From Sinotaia quadrata (taxonomy: Eukaryota > Mollusca > Gastropoda > Architaenioglossa > Viviparidae), in contig CM054184.1 of assembly GCA_028829895.1 (NCBI GenBank), forward strand, positions 20,308,701 through 20,372,700: a DNA stretch of 64,000 bases, read 5' to 3'. The notes beneath the pieces are model-generated. The model saw only the letters and a list, made by a program, of their open reading frames with translations. It ran no database searches and was not told where the DNA came from. The translations under genes were made by a program, and so were the position numbers. Position 1 is the first letter of the stretch; each line of letters begins with the position of its first letter. Below, piece by piece: positions 24,311-36,240 of the stretch.

Positions 24311-25893
24311 TCAGAAAATTAATGTTTTTCCATACTTGAAAGCAGACAGTGCCCCCCCATCACCACCACCACCACCCGCCAGCTTTGTAGGGATAACCCT
24401 CTGTTTCAGCTTCTTGCTCATCAGCACCCAGTCTTCTGCATCTCCTAGCCTGACGAAGAGCCTTGGAATCCAAAAGTGTCTGTCTCTGCTCATTTTACAT
24501 TCGCACAACATCAGCTTCTTCGCAGAACGTGCAACAGACCTGTCCTGGATACATGTCCATCGTCCTCAAAATAGCCATCGGACTGGTGCAGCCATCATTG
24601 AATATGGTTACTGCCAATTCCACAGCCGTTTCAACAATTTTCAGTCAATGATTTTTCTTTTCTTTTTTTCTTTTGGTGGGGGCACAATTTCCATATAATG
24701 CTATTGATTGACTCATTTTGGTTTTGTGTGTAGCCACCTAGACACTTTGTTTGGAGCTCTTTCTTGGCAAGGTCTTTCCAGATTGGTTTTATAGCCTCCA
24801 TGACTGAAGAAATGGAGGTAATGTTTTGTTCTATGAGTGTAATGTTTACCGTCTCTTCTAGCCTTCACAAAGGGCACCATTAGCATTACAAAAGTTATGA
24901 ACAAGTTTTTCATTTGATGAACCCTTGTGAAAGTAAATCACCCAAACAACTTCTCTCATCTTGATAATGTCATGTTTATTTTCCCTGATTGCAGTTCCAT
25001 AATAACTTTATAGCTTCTTAATGGTGGTCTCTGTAAGTCACCTTCCCACCTAGTCTCTTTCCATCAGGCAGAGCTTCTTTGGTGTTCGTTTTGAGATTCT
25101 GAGTCTTCTGCCGATTCGCTTCTGCATATGACCGACACATTCAAGTTTGTCAATCTTTTTGTCATCATAGGGCTTAGTCTCACACACGTTTCATGTGTGT
25201 TAATATCTCTATCACCAACAAACCCCGTATACCTTAGCTTGTACTGATCAACTGATCTTTCAAAAATCTCAAACGTACGGCTTGCCTCCATTGACCCACT
25301 AGAACCTCATGCGTCAATGCACAGTCTGTGCCATGAAAGCGGCCCATTTTCTTTGCTTTTCATTGTTGGGATCTTGTTTTTTAACAGTCACATGACTAAC
25401 AGACTTTGCTTTTTGCTTGAGTGTCAAGAACCTTTCCCGTTTTCATGCGAATAGTTGTCATAGCAGCTACTTTAGATGAGTGGCCTACAGTCATTCGAGT
25501 CCCTTCACTGGAAACATGAATGTCTCTGTTGTCATCATCTTGTATTTCTTCAACATGTTCATACTCAAGTGCTGGAGCTGCCTGCATGCTGATCTTTTGT
25601 ACAGTGGTACATGTTTTCTAAATTGCTTTCTTTATTGCTTTGTAACTACTTTCACCAAGTGGTTTTGGTAAATCCGTTATCCCACAAAAAGTCTCTAACT
25701 CTGACCTGTCCACTCCTCTGCATCGCATAGCAAAAGTGGATCGTCTATTCACTAAGTTTACAATTGCATTGCCGGCAGAAATAGGAGGTGATGAGGAGAA
25801 AGCATGCTGCCTGTCACAGTTTTCATTGCTACAATGAAATTCAAATTTACTTTGTGAAGTGCTGTAAATGTCAATACTCTTTAATGTATTCAT
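24311..25893 (-). pseudogene. Mutator-like transposase pseudogene
   Basis: Reading on the minus strand across several frames, conserved blocks appear in the right order. They are NRRSTFAMRCRGVDRSELET with FCGITDLPKPLG near 25690-25760; GHSSKV, then GKVLDTQAKSKVC near 25400-25490; RSVDQYKLRYTGFVGDRD near 25200-25265; YTQNQNES near 24710-24740; ETAVELAVTIFNDG near 24590-24640; and CTFCEEADVVRM near 24490-24540. These match the Mutator-like transposase family common in molluscs and arthropods (from memory). Frameshifts and stops separate the blocks, so it is dead. Its N-terminal part is cut by family A copy 4. Confidence 0.72.
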
Positions 25894-26274
25894 ATGTTCT
25901 ACGTTTTATTGTTGATTTAATAAAATTATTATTAAATATTTTAAATTCTTGCACATATATTAAAACCTTATATTGGAGATATAGTAGGTGGACGTGGGCT
26001 CAATAAAAATAAAGGACGGATTTTTTATTACTCCTTTCAGTAAGAAGTTTCACATATGGAAACATTATGCAACAGTAAAAAGTCTATCTTATTATTGTGT
26101 AAAAAGTATAGATGTTATGACACCCTTATAATCCGCCAAGTGAGAGTCGTGTTGGACTTGCGGGAGAATTATTAATAACAATAAATTAAGATTCTCGATC
26201 ACTTGTAATTATTGATGTGTTATTAATTAATAGATAATAATCATAACGAATGAAGGGTGCCAGAGGTGTTACAC
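25878..26274 (+). repeat. Family A repeat, copy 4 (3' part)
   Basis: A plus-oriented, diverged copy ending GGGTGCCAGAGGTGTTACAC. It overlaps or abuts the 5' edge of the transposase pseudogene, which suggests it truncated that gene. Confidence 0.65.
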
Positions 26275-26280
26275 AAAGAT

Positions 26281-26480
26281 TTCCTAATCAAATCTTAACC
26301 ATTCACACAATACAGAGACGCTTTTAATTTTTCTAACCAAGGGTGTGTCTTTGTTCCTTTTACAACCCGTAATGAGAGGAGGGACTCCTATCTTCTCACC
26401 CTAAGAGTTCGTTAGCAAGAGTAAAGTCTTAGAATTCTGTACCCTAGATTCCTCAGGCTAGAAACTGTGCATACCTCTAT
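26281..26480 (-). repeat. Short LTR-like fragment, shared with 47.75 kb
   Basis: The plus strand here (TTAACCATTCACACAATACA and the following 100 bases) matches 47757-47870 in the same orientation. The larger copy looks like an LTR on the minus strand, so this is a fragment of the same LTR. Confidence 0.45.
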
Positions 26481-26765
26481 CTTGGCTAACTCTTTTACGA
26501 ATACGTGTGTGGTTATTCAACTTTTAGGCTGATGCAACTGTGAAAATATTTATGGATAGGTGACGTGTGTTGACACAATGTGGATATAAAATGTGAGAAA
26601 GTCATACATATTAAATAAATAAAGTCTTTAAAAAATTATTTTAATATTTATTATTACACAAATTAGAACACTTGTTAGCAGAATATTGGGTAATTTTCCT
26701 TGTTTATTCTTGTACACGAGTGCTTTCCCCTGAAAGCAGCAACGCGATTCCCGAAAGGCGCGCGG

Positions 26766-26769
<4 letters not shown>

Positions 26770-26842
<73 letters not shown>
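26770..26842 (+). repeat. (TG)n microsatellite
   Basis: Pure TG tract about 330 bases upstream of the signal-peptide exon in plus coordinates, hence inside intron 1 of the EGF gene. Confidence 0.95.
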
Positions 26843-26844
<2 letters not shown>

Positions 26845-27168
26845 ATTATTTTAATTTATTTATTTTCCTCTGAGAAATGATCAACATAAATATTTCCCTT
26901 TGTTCTATTTTTAAAAATAATTAAAATATTTAATCATACATTAAATGAGATGAATAATTCGAAATTCAATGCGAACGGATGCGGCAATAATCATAATAAT
27001 TCCTTTCCAAAGAAGTTGCAAATAAACATAATGCTTTCTTAATTGAAATGATAGAACAACAAGATAGATTTGAATGAGAAAAATGTATAAGTGCCTTTAA
27101 ACTAGAATGCAATATAAATATTAACCAATCAGTTTCTTCTCACAAGAATCCCATGTAAAAGAACTTAC

Positions 27169-27220
27169 CCTTTGGAAGAATCAGCAGAAAGCAAAGCGAG
27201 GTGACGTAAAACAGAGTCAT
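27169..27220 (-). CDS. EGF gene exon 1: signal peptide
   Basis: The ATG at 27220 opens a 17-codon frame reading MTLFYVTSLCFLLILPK, then one base of a split codon, then a GTAAGT donor. The hydrophobic core (YVTSLCFLLIL) is that of a secretory signal peptide. The phase-1 ending matches every downstream exon of the chain. No basic residue precedes the core. Cleavage probably falls in exon 2. The start is the only ATG before the core in this frame, and the TATA-like box lies at a sensible distance upstream. Confidence 0.72.
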
Positions 27221-27273
27221 ATTTCTGTGTTCTTCGTCTCAGACACAAATGGTAGAAAAGACAAGAGTACGGG

Positions 27274-27282
27274 ATATTTAAA
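27274..27282 (-). promoter_or_regulatory. TATA-like box of the EGF gene
   Basis: On the minus strand a TTTAAATAT element lies about 55 nt upstream of the signal-peptide ATG. That places transcription start near 27245-27252 and gives a 5' UTR of roughly 25-30 nt. The position fits a core promoter, but AT-rich DNA produces such motifs by chance and no initiator was verified. Confidence 0.4.
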
Positions 27283-27299
27283 GAGTTTTACGTAGCAAC

Positions 27300-28600
27300 C
27301 AGTGTTTATTTTTACTGCTTTTACTATATATTTGTTAGCAGCCCACATTAAATGTGGGCGGTGTCAAGCTGTTGCTGAACAGATAAAGAACGACAATAAT
27401 GTATTAACCAATAGAAAATTAGGACCTTTCAGGTTTAGAGATTAAAAACAAAGAAGTAACACAAGAAATGCTATATAATTATGTTTTAAAAAGACAGGCA
27501 AGAGAAGTCTTTCTTATATACGATTATATATGGCTGGTGTGCTCTATTATTTTGGATATTATCAAGTAGATGATAAATATTTATTTTTCAAAATTAAATG
27601 TTCCTTTCGGTGTTTGACCCAATTTATATCTGAATAATTATTTTTAAATGTATTACTGTTAAATGCAATTAATATTGTAATTTGCATCTGTACATTTTGA
27701 AAATAATCCCTTATTTCTGACTTAGAGTAAAGTTATTTTCAGTTTGCAGAAAGAGATAAAGAAATCACAACAGCCATTTTCTCCAAAGTGTTCCGCTACG
27801 CACACGGCCACACTGGCGTTACATTGAAAAATAACCTGTGCGAATAGTGAAGGAAACTTCAATTTATTTACGACGCCTGCACAGACGTGTTCTTTACAGT
27901 GTTGCACGGGAAAATGGAAACATCTTTTGAACATTTTTAATTTTGGTACATTTTTAAAAGTAAGTTTGACTATGCCATTTTAAGATGAAGAAATAATACT
28001 TAATGCAAAAAATAAACAAATTCCGCTCAGGAGAAAAGATTTTGTGTAAATATTTCATGTTTATTATTATAACGAGCGGTTATGTCAAAATGCTAACTAC
28101 ATGTTTTCTAAAAGTACAAAACAACTTTACGAAGAGAGCGTGAGATGGCGATAAATAAAAGTAAAAATCAGAACACTGTTCGTTTTTCAGGAAGAGGATT
28201 ACTCAGCGCACGGATGCAATAAACTGAATGCGAACATAATATTCTCTTTATTCCGCATAAATAATATTTACTTCTCTGCAATTAACAAAAGACAGATTTT
28301 GATAAAACGCAAATAAGTAACGTTTGTTTATACATTTCATAACTTGCTGTCCTCAGGAATATTAAACGCAATTATATAGAGAGATAGTTGAGACTAGTAA
28401 TATAACCATTAAGACCTTGTTTCATCATGTTCACTGATACTTTACATTGTCACGTGTCTTGTACATATTTCGCCACACTTTGTATCAAACGCATTGATTT
28501 CATAAAAACAGTTCACAGTTTAACCCTAACATTTTCTGTCGTAATTTGATAAAAATAAACGAAATGCAAAGTAGGTTGCCATTGAATAGGTTGTGAGGTT
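27300..28600. other. Upstream flank of EGF gene, no gene seen
   Basis: AT-rich with no convincing exon on either strand. The 70-codon minus frame at 27722-27934 is Cys- and Phe-rich but has no splice context or start evidence that I can support. Confidence 0.4.
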
Positions 28601-28617
28601 CCTTTGTGTCACACAAA

Positions 28618-31350
28618 ATGGAGGCTCTGTCCGGTGATGAGCTCAGATTTGTTCAGAATTGTTAAACTCTTAGTGTTGAAATTAATAAATGTGGAAAACA
28701 ACTGTTAAAACATTTGTTGAGCTTAGGTATCTAAACCGGGATCTAGAGATCTAGAGAAGCATAATTGACTAGAAAATTAGACATTTAAAAAGGAGTCTTT
28801 TCTTTTCTCGCATTATTTTTATAACCCTATCCAGAATATTTCTTGCTTTGTCTATCCTTTTTTATTCTCCTTTGAGTAACCTTTGGATTTATGCCATTGA
28901 TTGCATATTGTAAAATGTATTAGTATAGTTTTTATTAATTATTGATATGTACAAATTATGTTGTTTATATCGATTGCACATTTTACGTAACTAGATTTAA
29001 ATTTTAACAATTGCTTGAGTGTATATGAATATACTTATGTAAAATCAGTCTGATAGCTTTCCAGTTTTTGCATGACCTTGGTAGAGTTACTTTTTACAAT
29101 TTAAAATGGAAATTACTCTCAAAGAAAGAATGAGATGTGTGTAAGAGGGTAGGGCAATGGCCAAAATAGTAGGTACCCCAGTAGATAAAGTTTCAGACTA
29201 TATTATGGCCTATATAGAGGACCAGGTAGAACTAGAAATGAGAATAAAAATTGGAAGGGAGGGTAAAGATAAAAGATTACAGATTGAAAGAGAGAAAAGT
29301 GATAAAAAGCTAAAGATTAAATGTGATCTAAAACGAGAGGTAGCATTTGCCCAGTTAGAAGCCTGATAAAAGAACCAGAGAGCTTGGCTTAAACCAAATG
29401 AAAATACAAGAAGATAGCTTAAAGATAAGTGAGAGTGCGGTTAAGGTTCATTGAGCAAACATAAAATTTTATTTTCGCTCCTTCAATAGGAAAGAGGAAA
29501 ATATTGAGGATTATGTACTAAACTTGGAACAGTGTGCCATACGATTAGGCCTACCAGAAGGTTTATGGCTCTTCCAGTTAGTGACAAATATGAGGGGACA
29601 AGACAGAATGGCGTTTAACTGTCTCCCATAATGAACAAACGACATGTGACCGAACTATTAGCATACTTTAAGGTAATAAGCAAGAAGTACAGACGCAGGT
29701 TCCACCTGTAGAACGAGAGTTGAAGGACAAGTTTTTTCCAGTCAGCTAGTAAACAACAACTTATATTCACGAGGCAGTTAGAGCTTGACAAGGTGAAAAT
29801 TGACAGTAAGAAAGGTGTTAGGGGTCACTTTATGATTATCAAATTACAGGCATCATGTTCCCAGTACTTTTAGTTTATGTCAAGGATAAAAGACAGAAGA
29901 ATCTGATGGACTGGTTAGAAGCAGCTGACAAATATGAAGAAATATGCGGGACACATGTTATTCTGTCAGCTAGACATAACTTTGAACCATGCAGACAGGA
30001 TAATGAACAAATGATGTCTAAATGACAGAGAAACAAGCCAGATAATAAAGCTAATGTAGGATCCTCCCTCACACCTCCTCCACCATTTAGTAAAATAAAA
30101 GACAGGTTACCCACTCCTTACCCCATGGAAAAAACTGAACACGATATTCACCAGGACAAAGGTATTAAGAATGAGCCAGTGGTTTGTTTCCACTATGGTA
30201 AAACCAGGCCATATCAGACGTCGCTGCCTATGTAATATTAATGTGATAGAACATAATGGTATGCCTCAACTTTTCATGAATATTCATGGACGTTGTGTCA
30301 AGTTCTTTGTGACACTGGTTGCAAAGTAGGATTAGTTGTACATCCAAGCCTAGTGAAAAAAGACTATTACACTGGGGAGTTTCAAACAATCACTCTAGCT
30401 AATGGTGTAAAAGATAAAGTACCCATTGTGATGGTAGACATAGACAGTAAGTATATAAGCAGGTGCTTTAAGTCTGTATGACTTAAGAATTGTTTTGAGA
30501 GTGTGATCGTGGGTTGCAAATATGTTCTCACTGGCGAGAATGCTCCTGATTCCCTCAATAACATGTGTGTACTGACACATAGGCAGACAGCTGTGCAGGA
30601 AGCAGCAGTGAAAGTATGCATCGCAAACCAGACGTTTTTATTAATGTGTACGAAAGTGATGCAATGATGACTTTCACTGAACCCATCATTAGTGCAACAT
30701 GTCATGAAAATGTCACAGCAGATTCAGTCATGGCAGAGCAGGTAATTGTTCCTGACTGCCAGACAGTAGCTGAGGGGGAAAGGGCCCTACTCAAGCTTCT
30801 GAGTTTCACTGATGAGGATGGTCTCCTCATCTGGAAGCAGGAAGTGGGCAGGGTGAATCATTTGGAGAGCCAGAATGCTGCATTTAGCTCATAACCCACC
30901 CCCTGCCGGTCATCAAGCAAAACTTTAGTGTATGTAGAGGTTGTTTTATCGACCACATATGATAGGGGACATCTCTCATTGCTTTCAGTCATGCAACATA
31001 TGTCATTGAGTGAACTGGGAAATGGAACATCCCATTCCATTACATGAAATCCTGACTATCAACATTCCTTTTATTTATATAGTCATTGATCTTATTGGAG
31101 GAATTCATGCCCTCATTGGGTCACTTACTTATTTCCTTGGATTCCTCATAGAACAAAGGGCCTCGACAACAGTTCTTCAGCGTACTCAATTCTGGGCAGC
31201 CTTTTTCAGTTCAAGGTCTATCTATCACATGTGGGTCCACTCAATGTGTCCACAGTTCATGAATACAAATCGGATGTTTTCAGGCAACCCGTACACAGAC
31301 ATTCATTTGGTCTTGCTGGCACTGCCCTTACACATTCACAGGAAAAGGCT
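28618..31350 (+). pseudogene. Gypsy retrotransposon relic: gag, protease, integrase
   Basis: In broken plus-strand frames the order is: a gag start (MEALSGDELRFVQNC) at 28618; a charged helix-rich gag part (29157-29366); a SCAN/gag-like piece (LEQCAIRLGLPEGLW) near 29530; a decayed zinc knuckle (CFHYGKTRPY) near 30190; an aspartic protease core (LCDTGCKVGLVVHPSL) near 30300-30355; a linker; and an integrase-region start (PLHEILTINIPFIYIVIDLIG) near 31040-31100. Stops and frameshifts are frequent. No reverse transcriptase lies between protease and integrase. Confidence 0.7.
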
Positions 31351-31418
31351 TTAACTACTATTTGTCTTGATTAGGTAAGCATTCTACTCCCAGTGTAAGG
31401 CTCAGCATTCTTGCAGGA

Positions 31419-31550
31419 GTCAGTGTGACCAAGGTAAAGATAAAGATAGAAGTCAGTGTGACCAAGGTAAAGATAAAGATAGAAGTCAGTGTGACCAAGG
31501 TAAAGATAAAGATAGAAGTCGGTGTGACCAAGATGAAGATAAAGATAGAA
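31419..31550 (+). repeat. 33-bp minisatellite, 4 copies
   Basis: The unit GTCAGTGTGACCAAGGTAAA... starts at 31419, 31452, 31485 and 31518. Since 33 is a multiple of three, it opens frames in several phases. It follows the decayed integrase region directly. Confidence 0.92.
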
Positions 31551-31604
31551 GATAAAATAGGATGAAAAAAGTGAAGTTTGTAGCATGTGAACAATGAAAT
31601 AGCT

Positions 31605-31888
31605 TTTATTCAGTAATTCCTTCAATCGATCTCTCAGACATTCTCACATTAAAATTATATCTGCAACAATTATAACAAGTTTGATTACCATCATACAACA
31701 TATATCAGAGTGATTGCACATTAGAATCACAATTATTTACACTCACTAATACACTTACAAATAACTAGGTCCAAACTTACTGTGATCCAGCTCACTGTCT
31801 CAGTATCGCCAAAATACAGGCTCGAACTAAATCTCCATATAGTAGAAATGCTCATTGATGGGTTTTCAGTCTCTTACCTTATTTATAC
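31605..31888 (-). promoter_or_regulatory. Possible solo-LTR core: TATA and poly(A) signal
   Basis: On the minus strand GTATAAAT (31881-31888) is followed 280 bases later by AATAAA (31605-31610), an LTR-like arrangement of promoter and polyadenylation signal. Ends were not identified, and a chance combination is possible. Confidence 0.22.
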
Positions 31889-31889
31889 A

Positions 31890-32514
31890 CAATTCTATGA
31901 CTAAGCTGGTTGGGATGATTATTGTTTGCTATGAGTCTGTATAAAAGATCATTTAAATCATGACTTGAGCAATATACTTATTGTTTAACTATGAATATAG
32001 AGACGAGGTTGTCTTTTGTGATGTCTCATGGCACTCTCTAGGAAGTGGACTATTGAAGTCCCATAAGCAGAGTAAAATTGATTATACATGAAGAGTCAGC
32101 TCTTTACAGCAGGACTCCTCTGTTTTCACTCAGTACGTAAAAACACGTTTGCTAAAAACGAGTTACACTAAATAGAGCTGGACTGTCTATCAGTTTATCA
32201 TCCCAGGGAAAGTCATAACTTCACAACACAACCTTCTCTCCTATTTATTCACATCTCCAAAACATAGCACATGAGAGAAACACATTTCTGCAAGTAGTTA
32301 ATAAGATAAAATAATTAATAAAAATAATTATTTCATTTACATAGATATTATACAATATCATTACCATGGCTACGGTTCTTCAGATAATTAATGATTGGGA
32401 TCACTTCTTACCTGCTATCAAATTCCTTAAACTAAATCATAATATATGGCAGTAAATAGGTTGACATTTATTGACGTAACTTTCTTATGAAACATACAAC
32501 CATTTTTCTTTCAG
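31890..32514. other. Intergenic, no gene seen
   Basis: AT-rich with GC-richer patches at 32020-32280; nothing assignable. Confidence 0.35.
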
Positions 32515-32804
32515 TGAATTCTACAGGGAGGGAGATTATCTTCCCATGTACAACAGAGAACATTGTGATGCATGCATATCAAAGATGTTATATGATAGAA
32601 CACAAAACAAAATCGGAATCCAAGAAAATCTCTACATGCCAGGACTGTTCCTTTGAAAGCGCAGCAGTCGATTTACAGAATACAACGTCTGTCCGTGTAG
32701 TTGTTCACTCTGGTACTCATGCAATAGGAATGTTAAAATCTTCAGACCACGGATGTGTACAGATTCTTTCTATCTTTATAGCAAAAATGTATTTTTATTG
32801 CTAG
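32515..32804 (+). CDS. Candidate orphan coding exon, Cys-containing
   Basis: After a strong pyrimidine tract and TTTCAG acceptor comes a phase-1 open frame of 95 codons. It starts NSTGREIIFPC, passes TCQDCSFESAAVDL and VRVVVHSGTHAIGM, and ends KMYFYC with a TAG stop. Composition is richer in GC than the surroundings and codon use looks coding-like. It has seven cysteines and alternating hydrophobic stretches, as in a small extracellular beta domain. I do not recognise the family. There is no companion exon in the window, so it may be a relic. Confidence 0.25.
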
Positions 32805-32887
32805 GTAACCACAGCCATTTACTTAAATTAGATTTGCCTAACCGTCTTTCTTTTGCTTACGATGGGCTGTGTTGTTAGACTACAGCT

Positions 32888-33330
32888 GACTTTCACATAT
32901 CTCAATCACACAAACACACTTCACCTTCTATAAAAATAAATATTAATAAAACCCATCACACACACACTATTACACAATAAGTAATAAAAAAGAAAACCAC
33001 AAACTTAAAGTTACAAATAGCTTCCTCACATTTTTTTTTAAATATCTATACATATATTAACGCAATTCCTAGGAAAAACAATGCATACAATAATTGACAC
33101 ACTAATAAAGCATTTAGGTAGACTGTAAACAATGACAGGCAAGTGGAAAACTACCTCCATAACTTCCATAAATCTTCCACAATTTTTTTAACATTACTAG
33201 CCTCCTAGAACAGAGTAAGGAGGAAGGCCCCACATGAACTCTACTGAAACTGAGAACATCAAGAAGATGAAAAGTTTCCACGCAATTCCTGTGGGGAAAA
33301 GAAGTGATCGTAAATAAGAAGAAGATGTGG
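32888..33330 (+). mobile_element. LINE 3' end, 5'-truncated copy
   Basis: Nearly the same sequence as 63200-63626, the 3' end of the LINE at 62863-63646. It begins at the last codons of the ORF and runs through the shared 3' UTR to AAGAAGTGATCG. It lies at the edge of family A copy 5. Confidence 0.8.
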
Positions 33331-33339
33331 AAAATTTCT

Positions 33340-34731
33340 TACTAAAGGAGAACACAAGTCCGTATTTAATCCATATTTGGCGAGCCCACATCCACCCACT
33401 TTCTTTTCCTACATAAGGTTATCAATATGTGTAACAAGGTCCATAAACTTAACGATAAATTTAATTAAATCAAAAATCAAATACACATATAACAGATACA
33501 ATGAAAGAGATTACTTCACATCAATATTTCCATGAAACCACATTCTAATAATTTTAATAACTACATAGTCTTCACTCCAAAAATACAATTCAACAATTCA
33601 GTACAAATCACAGGATAGTTCTTATCAGAGAAAATGAAATGGAGTTAATAGAGATAAGTGATAATAGTTTTTACATAATCTGATTTACACATAATAGTCT
33701 TTCATGCACTTTTTATAATAAAGGCATAGTTTATTTTTCAGTTATTACAGTTCAATTTCATATGATTTCCTCCTAAAATTGTAGAACACTAATTTGCTGC
33801 TATTCTCTCGAGACTAACCTAGGCGCTCCCTCAAGCAGAACAATAATCTTAGCAATTTCCGTAACTTCCTTGTACCAGAAATTGCTCGATGTTGTCAGCA
33901 TACTTTTGCCAACATAGATGAATGGAGTGTAGTGTATTCTTTACACTTTCAAATTGCGGTAGACTCTTCGCGCGTCTACCACGCTTATAATTATAATTAA
34001 TAAGTAAACCAGGAAATTCAAATCATACAAAGAAAGGCTGCTTTCTCCCTCTAAAAATATAATCAGGGAACAAACGCTAAGTTTCCTGCTAATTCCTTTT
34101 TTTTTACTCCATTCTATCTTACATTCAAATCTCAACTTACAGTTTCCTGAAACAGTATTTATCAGCCAAATACACGCATACAACACAATACATACATTGT
34201 AATAGTTTTACATGGTGTTCACTAGGAACAATATTAATTGTTTAGCTTACTGCATATAGCATCATTGTTCACAATTTGTAGAAATAATTATGTACTCACA
34301 TAATACATATCTAAGTAAAATGAAAGTATAATATTAATAGCAAAAGTGCACAAACTATTTCTATATCCATTCACTCTCGATCAGTCACTTAATTCACCAT
34401 TAAGCTAATGGCTACTTTTCAAGACCACAATAATTCAAGTGATTAGACAATAGAATTCTTTACAGCATGTAAACGTTAGATTTCAACCCATTGGTTGGTC
34501 TTGTTCTCGTAAATCTTAAGCATTGGATAATAAACACTATTCATCTAGTTGGAAGTGATTTGCATTACATCAGCAATTTCTTAGAATATTCTCAACACGT
34601 GTTTACTCCATCTCTGACACTTACAAAAATACCTTCATAAAATGTATCCAATGTCGGGTTTGTTTGATGATTTAACAATTTATATTACAATTAAGTCTAG
34701 AAATACGGATAGGCAAATTTACTCCGCCACA
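33340..34731 (-). repeat. Family A repeat, copy 5
   Basis: Minus-oriented copy that runs from the GGAAAATTTCTTACTAAAGG segment to the 5' terminus ACTCCGCCACA at 34731. The 3'-terminal 150 bases or so are missing at the LINE junction, so LINE insertion or a deletion removed that end. Confidence 0.7.
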
Positions 34732-35144
34732 TATGCCATTAATAAGAAACTTTCTAAATGTCTTTCTATTTGCATTCTTAGAAAATGTTTTCAATTTTAT
34801 TACAACAACAAAATTAATCCAAAAAATAAAATATAATTTTGCTTATTAAACAAAAGTATTCTTGATATGGAACATCGAAGATATTAATAATTATAATGCA
34901 GTAATAATTTTTTTAGTTTTAGAAACTATTAAATGAAAGCATGCAGAAACTTTACCCGATTTAGAATCTTGCTTAAAATTAACGATTACTTTGTTTACAT
35001 CCGAAATAAATATAGATTATTTCCATAACTTCTAAATGATGAATGGTAGAGGTTATCTATGTGCTATTATACGCTACACATAACAATGCTAATATACACT
35101 ACAAATAATTATAAATAATGAGGGTGATTTGACAATGTTTTTAT
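34732..35144. other. AT-rich, no gene seen
   Basis: Low-complexity AT-rich sequence without features. Confidence 0.4.
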
Positions 35145-35812
35145 TTAGCCTAGTAAATATGAATCCCAAACATTTTGTCATGCTAAAAATAGATATTTTC
35201 ATGGAGTTATGGAACAGCAGTCTATCGTTGCCACCAACGAGGATTAACGGGATATCAGTTGAATTTTCTCACAATATGAACTTAAAGTTATCAATTGTTG
35301 AAAAGCTCTGTATCACATCATTCAAACAGTTCTAAAGATGTCAATTGCTCTCCGTGACAAATCCAAGCTAGATAACATCGACACCCAAAGCGATGTAAGT
35401 AAGATAATCATGATATAAATCTCCAAATCTAAAGCAATGCTACAACTTAGACCTTATTTTGCCAGTAACCGTTAACAATGAACGTCTTCCTTATCATGAG
35501 TGCTAGATCGTTTCCATGCAATCTCTAACTGTTGTTGGAGATTTATAATGCACGAAATGCTGCAGCTGATTGGAGAAAAGGGAATGTACCTGGTTCACCT
35601 GAGACAGTCAAGAGTGTAAAAATATATCTTTCATCAATATAATCTTCTTGATGCACCCAAATGTTATAAGCAAGATTGTTAGTTCATGAATTGGTACAAT
35701 CTGTGTTGTGGAATGCTGTCACAACCGATTCTATGTCTGAGCATAGATCTGACATGCTATTAAGTAATCACATTTGATATTTGCACTCTTTCAACTGAAA
35801 ATAATCAGCTGG
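35145..35812 (+). repeat. Family B repeat, copy 1
   Basis: A segment of about 660 bp (for example TCTATCGTTGCCACCAACGA at 35221, GTCAATTGCTCTCCGTGACA at about 35340) that recurs in inverted orientation at 38899-39560. No coding capacity. Confidence 0.7.
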
Positions 35813-35838
35813 AACTAATGTTTATATATGAGAGAGTC

Positions 35839-35841
<3 letters not shown>

Positions 35842-35913
<72 letters not shown>
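35842..35913 (+). repeat. (CA)n microsatellite abutting family A copy 6
   Basis: A pure CA tract followed by ATATATATATG and then the 3' end of a minus-oriented family A copy within about 15 bases. Confidence 0.95.
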
Positions 35914-35923
<10 letters not shown>

Positions 35924-36240
35924 GTTTGTGACATAACGCCACCCTAGTCATTGGTTATGATTATTATTATTAATCATCCATAACTAATCACAAGTGATGA
36001 GAATCTTAATTTATGTTATTAATAATTCACCAGAATACCATTCATATTTCTGACTTGGCAGATATGCGGGCGCTGTAAACGTTTGCACTCGTCCACAAAG
36101 TTAAAAGACAAACATGTACAGTCACAATATTTGCATAGGTGGAAAATTTCTTATCATATGAGAAGATAAATCCGTCTTTAATCTATATTTAGCAAGCCCC
36201 CATTCACCCACTCTCTCTCTCTCCAATATATGGTTATAAT

